A stretch of 64,000 nucleotides of DNA, taken from NCBI GenBank assembly GCA_966250335.1, contig CBINGZ010000003.1:1-64000 (forward strand), written 5' to 3'. Under the pieces are notes generated by a model. It did no database searches. It was not told where the DNA came from and saw nothing but the letters and a program-made list of their open reading frames with translations. Source of the stretch: OLB7 sp966250335 (GTDB taxonomy: Bacteria > Bacteroidota > Ignavibacteria > OLB7). Positions 36,725 through 45,261 of the stretch are shown here, piece after piece; the first letter of the stretch is position 1, and every line of letters begins with the position of its first letter. The translations under genes were made by a program, and so were the position numbers.

Positions 36725-37350
36725 TGATCTTCCTCCGTTTCATCCCCGCCGTCCGTACGGCCGGGATCGTCGTACCGCATCAATTCCGTGATAAGCTTCT
36801 CCAGGCGTGTTCGTGCGCGCCAGGCGGCCGTATGTACCGCGCCGACCGGTTTTCCGAGCATCTCCGCGATCTCGTCGAATCCGTATCCCGAATATGCGTT
36901 CAGAATCAGGATTTCCCGCTGCGCCATCGGCAGCCGTGAGAGCGCGATGACCACAAGTTCCTCAAGGTGGGTAAGCTCCCTGACATCCTCCGGCGGGTGC
37001 TGCGTCTCCGATATCTCATGGATCGGGGTCAGCTTCCGCTGCGATCGGAGCTGGTTCAGGCAGAGGTTCCGCGCCATCGTCAGGATCAGCGCCAGCGGCT
37101 TCCTGTGAGACTCGGCGCCGGAGGATCTCATCCTGATGATCTTCTCCCAGATCTCCTGGGTAAGATCGCGGGCAAGCTGATCGTCGTTGACGATCTTGGA
37201 ACAGTAGAGATAGATACGCTGGTTGTGCCTGTCGAACAGCTCCATCAGCGCATCGTGATCTCCGGCAAGATGGCGTGTGAAGAGCTCCGCGTCGGTGTGA
37301 CGCCGCGGCTGAGATCGAGTCACCGTGGTATGCCGATACTCTCCATGCAC
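36721..37350 (-). CDS. ECF-type RNA polymerase sigma factor (module B)
   Basis: A 209-aa ECF sigma factor, paralogous to the one at 28357. Region 2 (LFTRHLAGDHDALMELFDRHNQRIYLY, DLTQEIWEKI) and region 4 (LPMAQREILILNAYSGYGFDEIAEMLGKPVGAVHTAAWRAR) are both intact. GTG 37350 is the chosen start, with AAGGA about 5 bases upstream; GTG 37323 is possible. It is divergently transcribed from the secreted-protein operon and directly upstream of its anti-sigma-like gene. Confidence 0.9.
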   Translation of the reverse strand: MHGEYRHTTVTRSQPRRHTDAELFTRHLAGDHDALMELFDRHNQRIYLYCSKIVNDDQLARDLTQEIWEKIIRMRSSGAESHRKPLALILTMARNLCLNQLRSQRKLTPIHEISETQHPPEDVRELTHLEELVVIALSRLPMAQREILILNAYSGYGFDEIAEMLGKPVGAVHTAAWRARTRLEKLITELMRYDDPGRTDGGDETEEDQ

Positions 37351-37551
37351 AGATCCTTCAGGGTATTTCCTCGTCGGGCAATATATGCTAATATCACCGA
37401 CGGAGGAAGGGCAACGTAACGAACCGTCCAGGTTCGGAGTCTCTATAGAGAGTCCCGTTTTCCAGAGACGTTACAGGGATTGTCCCCTCAGTCCCTTCTC
37501 CCCGACCGCGATCGATGATCCCCGCCGGCCCGGTCCCATTCATACAGGTCG
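37351..37551. promoter_or_regulatory. divergent promoter region, module B
   Basis: 201 bases. It holds a near-perfect 20-base palindrome at 37436-37455 (ggagtctctatagagagtcc; perfect 12-base core tctctatagaga at 37440-37451). Nearby, cgaacc (37420-37425) pairs with ggttcg (37431-37436), and gtaacg (37416-37421) is inverted at 37469-37474. These nested inverted repeats are candidate sigma or repressor sites. I cannot pick a unique promoter. Confidence 0.45.
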
Positions 37552-40122
37552 ATGTTCAGGTTCCCCCGCGTTCTTATAGCGACGCTCCTGCCGGCGCTGT
37601 CGATGCTGCTTGCCTCGACGGAAGGACCTCTCCATGCCCAGGACTGGGTCAAAATCAGGGTGACCGATGAGAAGGAGGGACGCACCAATGATCTGACGAC
37701 CCCGTCGGTCGTGATCGACGCGGCGTATACCGTTCATATCGTCTTCCAGGACGGCTCCCCCGTTCACACCTCCACCTCCCCCGTCAGCTTCGGTTCCGAT
37801 CTTCGATACACGAACGATGCTTCCGGGACGTTTGCGCGCTCCACGATAGTGTCGCAGGGGACAGGCTCCCCGGCGGCGCTGGCGCTCGACTCCTCGTATA
37901 CGCTCGATCTGGTCGAATCGATGGCCGCCGCTTCCGACGAGCCGGGATCGCCGAGCCATACCTGGAGCATCAAGTGGAACCAGTGGAATCTGGGGCACAT
38001 GTTCGATGCGCCGACGGAGATCTCCGGGATCTATCCCACCCTGGCGGTGGGAGCCGACGGAAAGCTCCACGCGACGTTCGAGGCGGGAGGAGATATCTAT
38101 TACTGTAGCGGGAGCCGCGCCTCCGGCTGGTCGAAGCCGGTCCGGATCACGACCGATCCGGTGCCGGAAAACGGCGCGACCATCGCCGTCGGCCGTGACG
38201 GGACGGTTCATATCGTCTTTCTCCGCTGGAAATCAGGGAATCGCCGCACCCTCTGCTATGTGAAAGGAGTTCAGGGAACGCTCGATCCCCCCGTCGAACT
38301 CAGAACCATGCCCGCCTCGACGACCGGGTTCGATGCGATCGATACGTGGCCTCCGTTCGGTCCCTCCGTCGCCGTCGACCCGGCCGGTGTCTGTCATCTC
38401 GTCTTCACCTCGGTCTTCGGGACGAACCCGGCCGGGAGCAGCAGGCTGTTCCACATGGAGAACAGGGGAGGCGTCTGGGGTGATCCGGTCGCCATCTCTC
38501 CGGTGGGGACGTACAACAGGAGCGCGATCGCCGTCGGGGAGTCGGGCGAACTTCATGTCGCCGCCGAATACCTGGATATGGAGCGTGGGGACTGGGACAT
38601 TATCTATGTGGAAAGGAACGGAGAGACGTGGAGCGCGCAGCTCGACCTCACCTCCGGCAACAATGCGGACGATCTGGCGGCGCCGAACGGCGGCCGGTTC
38701 ATCGCGGTGCGGGGCGACGTCGTCGGGATCGCCTACTATACGTCGGAATGGCGCGGCGGGATCGGCGCCGGGCGCGGAACGGATGTGGCGTTGCTGATCA
38801 AAGGAGGCCCGGGCGGATCATCCTCCCCGATTCTGACGGTCGATCCTCTCGCGATCGATTTCGGTCTGGTGGAGACGGGGAACTGCCGTCCCGACTCGAT
38901 CGACGTGCGTAACACCGGAGGGGGAACGCTCGCCATCGCCCGCCCGGTGATCACCGGAGGGGATTCCTCGCAGTTCAAACTCTCGGCCCCGGGCGCCCCG
39001 GTGGAGCTCGGGCTGGGGGGACTCGCGGAGATCATGACCTCGTTCTGCCCGACCGACACCGGCTGCTTCACGTCGCGGATTCTGCTTCAGACAAGTATCG
39101 GTCTGCGCTATGTCATGCTGAGCGGCTGCGGCGGCGCGCCGATCATCAGCGTCGATTCGGCCGAGCTCGATTTCGGCGATATCCCCTTCCTCAACTGCCT
39201 GGAGCGATCGTTCACGGTCACCAACACGGGGAGCTTCCCACTGGAGATATCGGATCAGCTCATCTCCGATCCCTCCTTCACGGTCGTCGTCCCGCGTCCC
39301 TCCGATTTCAGACTGGAGCCGGGGGGGAGCCGGCAGGTGACCGTCCGGTTCTGCGCTGCCGATACCGGCAGGGTCGAGGGGAGACTGGAGTTCGTCGGCA
39401 ACGCGTTCGGCGCTCCGACCCGGGTTCAGCTCAAGGCGCGCGGACTGAGGCCGACGGGGGGAAGGACCGTCTCGCTCGACACCGCGTCGGCGAACGTCGG
39501 CGACCGGGTCGAGCTGCTCTTGAAGGTCTCTCCTCCGATTCTGCGACAGGAGGAGATCACCCGCGTCGCCGTATGGCTCAGGATCGATTCCACGGCGCTC
39601 TTCATGCACCTCCCGGCCGAACCGGGGACGACCAGAGGGTATCTTGAGGATGGTTCCATCCTGTTCGAGCGGTTTACGATCCCCGATTCACTCTCGATCC
39701 TGGCGCGGCTTCCGTTCGAGGGGCTCGCGACCGGAAGGGCGCAGAACGCGATCCATATCGACTCCGTTCTCCTTGAGGGGGGGATCCGCAGGGTCACACG
39801 GCGGGGGGACGGCATGATCCTCCTTTCCGGCTGCGACGTCGGCACCGATCTCGGCTACGCGCGCCGTATCGCGTTCCGATCGATAGATGTTCCCTCCGGC
39901 GACGATGCCGTGCTGACGTTCGACGCCCTCTCCGGCGTGGTCGCCGAGCTGACGGTGGTCGATCTGATGGGACGGATCGTGCACCGGGAGACGCTTCCTG
40001 CCGGGACCGGAGGGACGCAGTCGGCGCGGGTGCGGACGGGCGAACTGCCGGCGGGGCTCTATATCATGGAGATGCGCGATCGAGCCGAACGGGTCTCCCT
40101 GCCGGTCATGATCGCGAAGTGA
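37552..40122 (+). CDS. secreted propeller/ASH protein with one cohesin-like domain and T9SS tail (module B)
   Basis: An 856-aa paralogue of the protein at 28568. The signal peptide spans about 1-30 (to LHAQ). Propeller-like repeats include VGADGKLHATFEAGGDIYY and GRDGTVHIVFLRW, and the FHMENRGGVWGDP region aligns with the module-A protein. Two ASH/choice-of-anchor domains (IDFGLV ... CPTDTGCF; LDFGDI ... ) follow, then a single cohesin-like module (SLDTASANVGDRV) and a C-terminal T9SS sorting domain (LPAGLYIMEMRD to VMIAK). It lacks the second cohesin copy found in module A. The stop is 55 bases before the OmpA-like gene. Confidence 0.85.
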   Translation: MFRFPRVLIATLLPALSMLLASTEGPLHAQDWVKIRVTDEKEGRTNDLTTPSVVIDAAYTVHIVFQDGSPVHTSTSPVSFGSDLRYTNDASGTFARSTIVSQGTGSPAALALDSSYTLDLVESMAAASDEPGSPSHTWSIKWNQWNLGHMFDAPTEISGIYPTLAVGADGKLHATFEAGGDIYYCSGSRASGWSKPVRITTDPVPENGATIAVGRDGTVHIVFLRWKSGNRRTLCYVKGVQGTLDPPVELRTMPASTTGFDAIDTWPPFGPSVAVDPAGVCHLVFTSVFGTNPAGSSRLFHMENRGGVWGDPVAISPVGTYNRSAIAVGESGELHVAAEYLDMERGDWDIIYVERNGETWSAQLDLTSGNNADDLAAPNGGRFIAVRGDVVGIAYYTSEWRGGIGAGRGTDVALLIKGGPGGSSSPILTVDPLAIDFGLVETGNCRPDSIDVRNTGGGTLAIARPVITGGDSSQFKLSAPGAPVELGLGGLAEIMTSFCPTDTGCFTSRILLQTSIGLRYVMLSGCGGAPIISVDSAELDFGDIPFLNCLERSFTVTNTGSFPLEISDQLISDPSFTVVVPRPSDFRLEPGGSRQVTVRFCAADTGRVEGRLEFVGNAFGAPTRVQLKARGLRPTGGRTVSLDTASANVGDRVELLLKVSPPILRQEEITRVAVWLRIDSTALFMHLPAEPGTTRGYLEDGSILFERFTIPDSLSILARLPFEGLATGRAQNAIHIDSVLLEGGIRRVTRRGDGMILLSGCDVGTDLGYARRIAFRSIDVPSGDDAVLTFDALSGVVAELTVVDLMGRIVHRETLPAGTGGTQSARVRTGELPAGLYIMEMRDRAERVSLPVMIAK

Positions 40123-40177
40123 ACGCTCGACGCAACCTTCCCCCGACGTATCTTCTCCTGTACCGAGCTTCTCCCTC

Positions 40178-42163
40178 ATGGCAATACGACGGCGATACCG
40201 GCTTCATCGATGCGTCATCCCCGTGCTGCTCCTTGCGGCCGTCGGGGCTGACGCGCAGTCGTTGTCGCGGTCGACATGGGGGATTCTGGGAGGGATCGGC
40301 CGGGGAATCGAGAGCCCCGCCGTGCCGATCTACAGCGATCCGGAGTGCGGAGAGTTCACCGGGGGGAACGGCGGAAGCTGGGGGGGGGCGTTCCGCGGCA
40401 CGGCGCCGGAGTTCTTCGGGAAGGATGTCGGCCTCTCCCTTTCTCTCGGGGCGCGATTTATCTTCTCCGAGCTGACCGCCTCCCCGGCCCAGGCGCAGCG
40501 GATCGTGTCGCGAGGCGAGATCATCGACGTCGATCGGGAGTTCCGTCTGAACGTCGGGTACGGGATGATGTTCCTGGATGCTCTGGGGGAGTATGCTCCG
40601 CTCGACGATCTCAGCATCGGCCTCGGTCCCTCGTTCGGGTACAGGTTCGCCGGGTCGTTCGAGCAGACCGACAATATCCTCGGTCCCGGTTCCACAAGCT
40701 TCGACGACGGACAGCGGACGCGCCCGATGGCTGAAGGATCGGGACGCGAGATTCAGCCTCTTTCGCTCGGCGCGGCGGCCACGGTCGCCTGGAGGTTCCG
40801 GGCGGGAGGGGGGAGATGGCTCCTTCCGCATCTGACCGGGCGTGCCGAGTTCCTCTCGCCTCTCGCGGGAGCGTCGAACTGGAGTTCTCTTTCGGTCGGC
40901 GCGGGGATTGGAATGATCTTCGGAGAAACTCCGGAAATTTCTCCCGCGCTCCCGCCGGCGGACCCGCCTCCCGCGCCGCTTCTGACCGCATCGATCGATC
41001 TCTACGGTCTCGACGACGCAGGCAGCCGTCTGGCGGTGACGAAGATCCGGGCGTTCGAGGTGCTGACCCGAACGCGGACGCCGCTGCTGCCGGCCGTCTT
41101 CTTCGAGCACGGATCGGATACGATTCCGGAACGATATATGAAGAGGGTCGAGGAGACCGATTCGACCCGGGGGGAGATCCTGACGACCAACCGGCGTATC
41201 CTCGATATCGTCGGCGCCCGGCTGGCCGAACGTCCCGCCTCTACACTGCAACTGATCGGATCGGTCTCCGGAGAGGAGAGCGACAACACGGCGGGACTGC
41301 GCGCGAACACGATCCGTTCATATCTCGCTACGACATGGGGGATCGACCCGGAACGGCTCCCGGTGCGGAACTCCGGAGGAACCCGCTCCCGTGAGGAGAC
41401 CGAGGACGGTCGCGCCGAGAACAGGAAGGTGGAGTTTCTCTCCGACGACCCGGCAATCCTGGCTCCCGTGGTCAACGTCAGGGTCGTGCGCAACTTCACC
41501 CCGCCCGTCCTCCAGGTCGATCCCTCCTACGAGTCGCAGGCGGGGCTCCGGCGCTGGACGATCGCAATCAGCCAGGATAATCATATCGTGGCGCGCTATA
41601 CGAGCGACGAGGCGGAGGGGGGCGCTCCGGCCGGTTTCAACTGGCGCATCCGTCAGCACGGGACCGACAGCTCCCTCTCGCCGGTGGTTGCGGAACTGGT
41701 CGTGGAGGACTCGACCGGCCGGATGGTCTCCGCCCGCAGCCATCTCCCCCTGGTGCTGGAACATCGTCTCGATGTCGTGAACCCCGGCTCCGGCTCCCCG
41801 CATGACCGCGAGCGGAGCACCTTCACCCTGATCGGCTTCGATTACGGCTCCGCCGGACTTCGTCCCGAACATGAGCGGGAGCTGGAGGAGATCGCGGCGA
41901 CGGCCGACTCCGCGACCCGGATCACGATCACCGGGTACACCGACAGGATCGGCGACGAGAAACTGAACGCCGGGCTCTCGCACCAGCGCGCCGAGGAGAC
42001 CGCCCGGCGGCTTCGTGCGGCTCTGGATCGGACGGGAGCGGTCGGCGCGCGGATCACCCTTGCCGGCGGCGGTGTCGATCGCGACCAGTTCGACAACGAT
42101 CTGCCGGAAGGACGGATGCTGTCGCGCGGCGTGCAGATCGTTGTGGAGAAGATTATCCCGTAG
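40178..42163 (+). CDS. outer-membrane protein with two OmpA-like domains (module B)
   Basis: A 661-aa paralogue of the protein at 31501. The signal peptide ends near residue 27 (GADAQ). A barrel-like N-terminal region and a Pro-rich linker (about 252-262) are present. The first OmpA-like domain (about 307-424; VFFEHGSDTIPERY to ENRKVEF) is degenerate at the peptidoglycan-contact site. The second (about 546-661; STFTLIGFDYG, GYTDRIGDEKLNAGLSHQRAEETARRL) is canonical. No clear Shine-Dalgarno is seen before the ATG. A TATCTTCT string at 40149 lies 29 bases upstream. Confidence 0.87.
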   Translation: MAIRRRYRLHRCVIPVLLLAAVGADAQSLSRSTWGILGGIGRGIESPAVPIYSDPECGEFTGGNGGSWGGAFRGTAPEFFGKDVGLSLSLGARFIFSELTASPAQAQRIVSRGEIIDVDREFRLNVGYGMMFLDALGEYAPLDDLSIGLGPSFGYRFAGSFEQTDNILGPGSTSFDDGQRTRPMAEGSGREIQPLSLGAAATVAWRFRAGGGRWLLPHLTGRAEFLSPLAGASNWSSLSVGAGIGMIFGETPEISPALPPADPPPAPLLTASIDLYGLDDAGSRLAVTKIRAFEVLTRTRTPLLPAVFFEHGSDTIPERYMKRVEETDSTRGEILTTNRRILDIVGARLAERPASTLQLIGSVSGEESDNTAGLRANTIRSYLATTWGIDPERLPVRNSGGTRSREETEDGRAENRKVEFLSDDPAILAPVVNVRVVRNFTPPVLQVDPSYESQAGLRRWTIAISQDNHIVARYTSDEAEGGAPAGFNWRIRQHGTDSSLSPVVAELVVEDSTGRMVSARSHLPLVLEHRLDVVNPGSGSPHDRERSTFTLIGFDYGSAGLRPEHERELEEIAATADSATRITITGYTDRIGDEKLNAGLSHQRAEETARRLRAALDRTGAVGARITLAGGGVDRDQFDNDLPEGRMLSRGVQIVVEKIIP

Positions 42164-42301
42164 AGGGGACGTGCGACATTCTTATCTTGGCGGGGTCTGT
42201 ACTACTTCAGGCCTTCCCGGCGTTTCCACCCGGACCGGCGACCGATCCCCGGCGTCGCCGATATTCCGTTCGGGCAGGACTCTATCCCCGGAGTTCACGT
42301 T

Positions 42302-44575
42302 ATGACGGCAGCTACCATATACGGCCGCATTCTGACCCCGCTCACGCTGGCGGTCTGCGCCGTGGCGTTCGCTCAGGATGCCGCGGAGGCGCAGACGACG
42401 CGCCCTCTGGCGCCGCTGACGGGGGGGACCCGGTATGTCGTGGCCTTTCCGGACACCACGACGAACAGAAGGGACAGCAGGTTCGAGCCGAACTTCGAGA
42501 ACGTCTTCATGATCTACGCCTACTCCGCCGTCAAGGGGAACCAGGTGAGGATCATTCCCCCCGGCGCCGCCCCGGTTCTCGAGACCCTGGCCGCCGGAGA
42601 GTTCAAGGCGATCACCATCGACCCCGCATGGCGCCCCGTCGTGACCGAGCCGAACTCCGTTGTGAAGAACGGGATCATGATCGAGGCGAAGGAGCCGGTC
42701 ATCCTCTACTGCTATATGGCGACGAAGTTCGGCGGCGAGGCGTGGTCTCCCCTCCCCGTCGAGGCATGGGGACGCAGCTACTATGCGGCGGCCCTTCCCG
42801 GAGAGAGAGTGATGGATGAGATCCCGGCCGGGGAGTTCAACTACTGGGAGAAGCCGAAGGCGGCCCCCGCCCAGATTCTGGTGACCGCCGCCCACGACGG
42901 GACCGAGGTGACGATCGTCCCGAAGGGACTTCCAACCTCCCTCCCCGGCACGTCCGCGGACGTCAAGGTGACGCTCAATGCCGGAGAGACCTATCTGATC
43001 CAGAGCGAGGTCGACACCAACGAGCTCTACAGGGGACCGCAGCAGGATCTGGGAGGCTCCCGTATCACGGCGAGCCGGCCGATCGGGGTGATCACCGGAA
43101 ACAGCCGCGCGATGGTCCTCCCTGCCGACGGACTCACCGGCAACTCCTTCAAGGGGATGCTGGTGGAGGCGTTGGCGCCCGCCGATCAGCACGGGACCGA
43201 GTTCGTCTTCCTGCCGTCGTGGGACCCGCAGCGGATCACCGGCGATGCCGGTGAGAAGAGCGCCGAGAAGCGTCCCTCCGAGTTCGTCCGGATCTACGGC
43301 ACCTCCCGCGGTCTCACCAACGGCACCTGTACGGAATCGGACGGCTCCGGGTCAGCGTTCGAGATCGTCAACGGAGCCTTCTTCTCCAGACGCCACGATC
43401 TCCCCGCCGCCCGCTGCTTCAAGACCGATCAGCCCGCGCAGGGGGTGATGAACTCCTCCGCCACCGTCAAGTTCAACGGCACCGGTCCGGGAATCGGCGA
43501 GTATATCGGCTCCAGCTTCGACGCATGGGCTCCCTACATGGTGGAGATGACCCCGCGCGAGCAGTGGGGCGGGTTCGCTCCCTTCTTCACGCCGACCACC
43601 GTCACCATGGAGCACTATGTGAACGTGGTCGCCGACACCGCCTCCGCGAAGAAGATCGTGATGAGTGTGGGAGAGGGGGCCGAGGTTCCGTTCGAGTTCA
43701 ACCGGGGACCGATCCGGGGGACCGACCTGGTCTGGGGGACGATCTCCCTTCCTCCCGGCGTCACGGGTCATCTGGCCGGTGAGGGAGATGCCCGGTTCCA
43801 TGCGTTCGTCTACGGGTCGTCCAAGGGATACGAGGTGTTCCGTCCCGGCATCGCGAAGAAGCCGGACGGGAAGGGGGGCGCCGCCTCGCAGTCGGATGGA
43901 AAGGGGGGGGCGCGTCCTCTCCACTCCTCCGAATATGAAGAGGTGGTAAGCGTCGCATACGGCTATCCTCTTGCTCCGGTACGGCGGGCTCTGGCCGATC
44001 CCGATCTCTACACGGTCGACACCCGGAAGGATCAGGAGGGCTTCACCGTCGAGATCGGCACCGGGAAGGATGAGTTCGCGGGGATCAGGTCGGTGGAACT
44101 GGGGGAGGGAAGCGTCAACGCCCGACTCCTCTTCCCGGGCCTGGAGGATGGAATTCATGTAGCCGGCGAGCCATCGGCGGTGGTGAAGGTCGTCCCCGTC
44201 GATCCCGAGGCGCCGATGAGCGCCGGCCTGGTCGTCACCGACAGAACCGGCGCCGTCACGCGGGTGGCGCTCGGGGAGCAGGCGAGCGGGGTCGAGGAAT
44301 CGGAGCGCGGTGAGACCGCCTTCGCGCTCACGGGGAATCTCCCCAATCCGTTCAGCGGTCGTACCGATATCCGCTTCTCCGTCGGCGGGTCCGCCCGGAC
44401 CTCGCTGGTCGTCTACAACAGCCTCGGGGAGAAGGTCGCCCTCCTGGTCGACGGAGTTCTTCCCGCCGGTCCGCACACCGTCGAATGGAACGCGGAGGGA
44501 TATCCCGCCGGCGTCTACTTCTGCGAGCTGAACTGCGGGGGACGCCGGGCGGCGCGGATGATGATCGTGCGATAA
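42302..44575 (+). CDS. IgGFc-binding-like secreted protein with T9SS sorting domain (module B)
   Basis: A 757-aa paralogue of the protein at 33608. The signal peptide spans about 1-30 (to AEAQ). The IgGFc-binding-like region (about 60-415) has VILYCYMATKFGGEAWSPLP, GRSYYAAALPGE and GGSRITASRPIGVITGN. The tail (about 681-757) begins NLPNPFSGRTD and ends AARMMIVR, a T9SS sorting domain. It is the last gene of module B; 147 bases separate it from the DUF983 gene. Confidence 0.85.
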   Translation: MTAATIYGRILTPLTLAVCAVAFAQDAAEAQTTRPLAPLTGGTRYVVAFPDTTTNRRDSRFEPNFENVFMIYAYSAVKGNQVRIIPPGAAPVLETLAAGEFKAITIDPAWRPVVTEPNSVVKNGIMIEAKEPVILYCYMATKFGGEAWSPLPVEAWGRSYYAAALPGERVMDEIPAGEFNYWEKPKAAPAQILVTAAHDGTEVTIVPKGLPTSLPGTSADVKVTLNAGETYLIQSEVDTNELYRGPQQDLGGSRITASRPIGVITGNSRAMVLPADGLTGNSFKGMLVEALAPADQHGTEFVFLPSWDPQRITGDAGEKSAEKRPSEFVRIYGTSRGLTNGTCTESDGSGSAFEIVNGAFFSRRHDLPAARCFKTDQPAQGVMNSSATVKFNGTGPGIGEYIGSSFDAWAPYMVEMTPREQWGGFAPFFTPTTVTMEHYVNVVADTASAKKIVMSVGEGAEVPFEFNRGPIRGTDLVWGTISLPPGVTGHLAGEGDARFHAFVYGSSKGYEVFRPGIAKKPDGKGGAASQSDGKGGARPLHSSEYEEVVSVAYGYPLAPVRRALADPDLYTVDTRKDQEGFTVEIGTGKDEFAGIRSVELGEGSVNARLLFPGLEDGIHVAGEPSAVVKVVPVDPEAPMSAGLVVTDRTGAVTRVALGEQASGVEESERGETAFALTGNLPNPFSGRTDIRFSVGGSARTSLVVYNSLGEKVALLVDGVLPAGPHTVEWNAEGYPAGVYFCELNCGGRRAARMMIVR

Positions 44576-44722
44576 TCCCCATCCTTTCTCTCATACCCTG
44601 TCTCATCCGGCGACGAGCGAACAGTTGCTGACAGCAGCTCATCGCGCGCCGTCGTATCTTTCCGGCCTTCGATCGGGACGGAAACGCCCGTTCCGGGCAG
44701 ACACGAACGAACAGGCCGGACG

Positions 44723-45103
44723 ATGAGCAAATCGACACAGGCGGGAGAGCCGACACGGGCCACCAGACCGACCACCACGTGGGCGATCATCCATCAGCGG
44801 TGCCCGCGATGCCGCGAGGGGCGCGTCTTCAAGGGACCCTTCTCCATGAACCCCCGCTGTCCCTTCTGCGCCCTGACCTTCGAACGGGAGCCGGGGTATT
44901 TCATCGGCGCCATGGCGTTCAGCTATGCGTTCGCCGTGGGGATCGTCGGGGTGCTGGCGTTCCTCATCAATCTGATCTTCCCCGGCATGCGGCTTCACTG
45001 GCTCCTCTTCACGGCCGGGATCGCGTTTCTTCCCTTCGTCCCCGTTGTCTTCCGGCTCTCCAGAGTGATCTGGATCCATATCGACCGCGCCGTCGATCCA
45101 TGA
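44723..45103 (+). CDS. DUF983 family membrane protein
   Basis: A 126-aa protein. Two CxxC pairs, CPRC (about 28-31) and CPFC (about 48-51), form a small zinc-ribbon-like head, followed by two membrane helices (about 64-85 and 92-112). This arrangement is that of the DUF983 family, which is common in Bacteroidota and alphaproteobacteria. The precise function is not established; some members sit near cytochrome oxidase genes, but no such neighbours are seen here. A TATCTTTC string at 44655 may belong to its promoter. Confidence 0.85.
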   Translation: MSKSTQAGEPTRATRPTTTWAIIHQRCPRCREGRVFKGPFSMNPRCPFCALTFEREPGYFIGAMAFSYAFAVGIVGVLAFLINLIFPGMRLHWLLFTAGIAFLPFVPVVFRLSRVIWIHIDRAVDP

Positions 45104-45198
45104 TCCGTGAGGACTCTCCATCACCCTTCATTCCGTCCTGAAACAGGGCCTTCGAACCGCGCGCACGAGTCGTTGCGCGGAACCGGGTCGCGGCGTGG

Positions 45199-45228
45199 TT
45201 GCGTCGCCGACCAAAGTTCGTAATTTCG
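45199..45228 (+). promoter_or_regulatory. candidate Bacteroidota-type promoter of dnaX
   Basis: TTGC (45199-45202) and TAATTTCG (45221-45228) are spaced by 18 bases, close to the Bacteroidota consensus TTTG-N19-TAnnTTTG. The dnaX start is 33 bases further on. Mapping of the transcript start would be needed to confirm it. Confidence 0.4.
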
Positions 45229-45261
45229 GTCCGGCTACTACCGACACCTCCCATAAGCACG

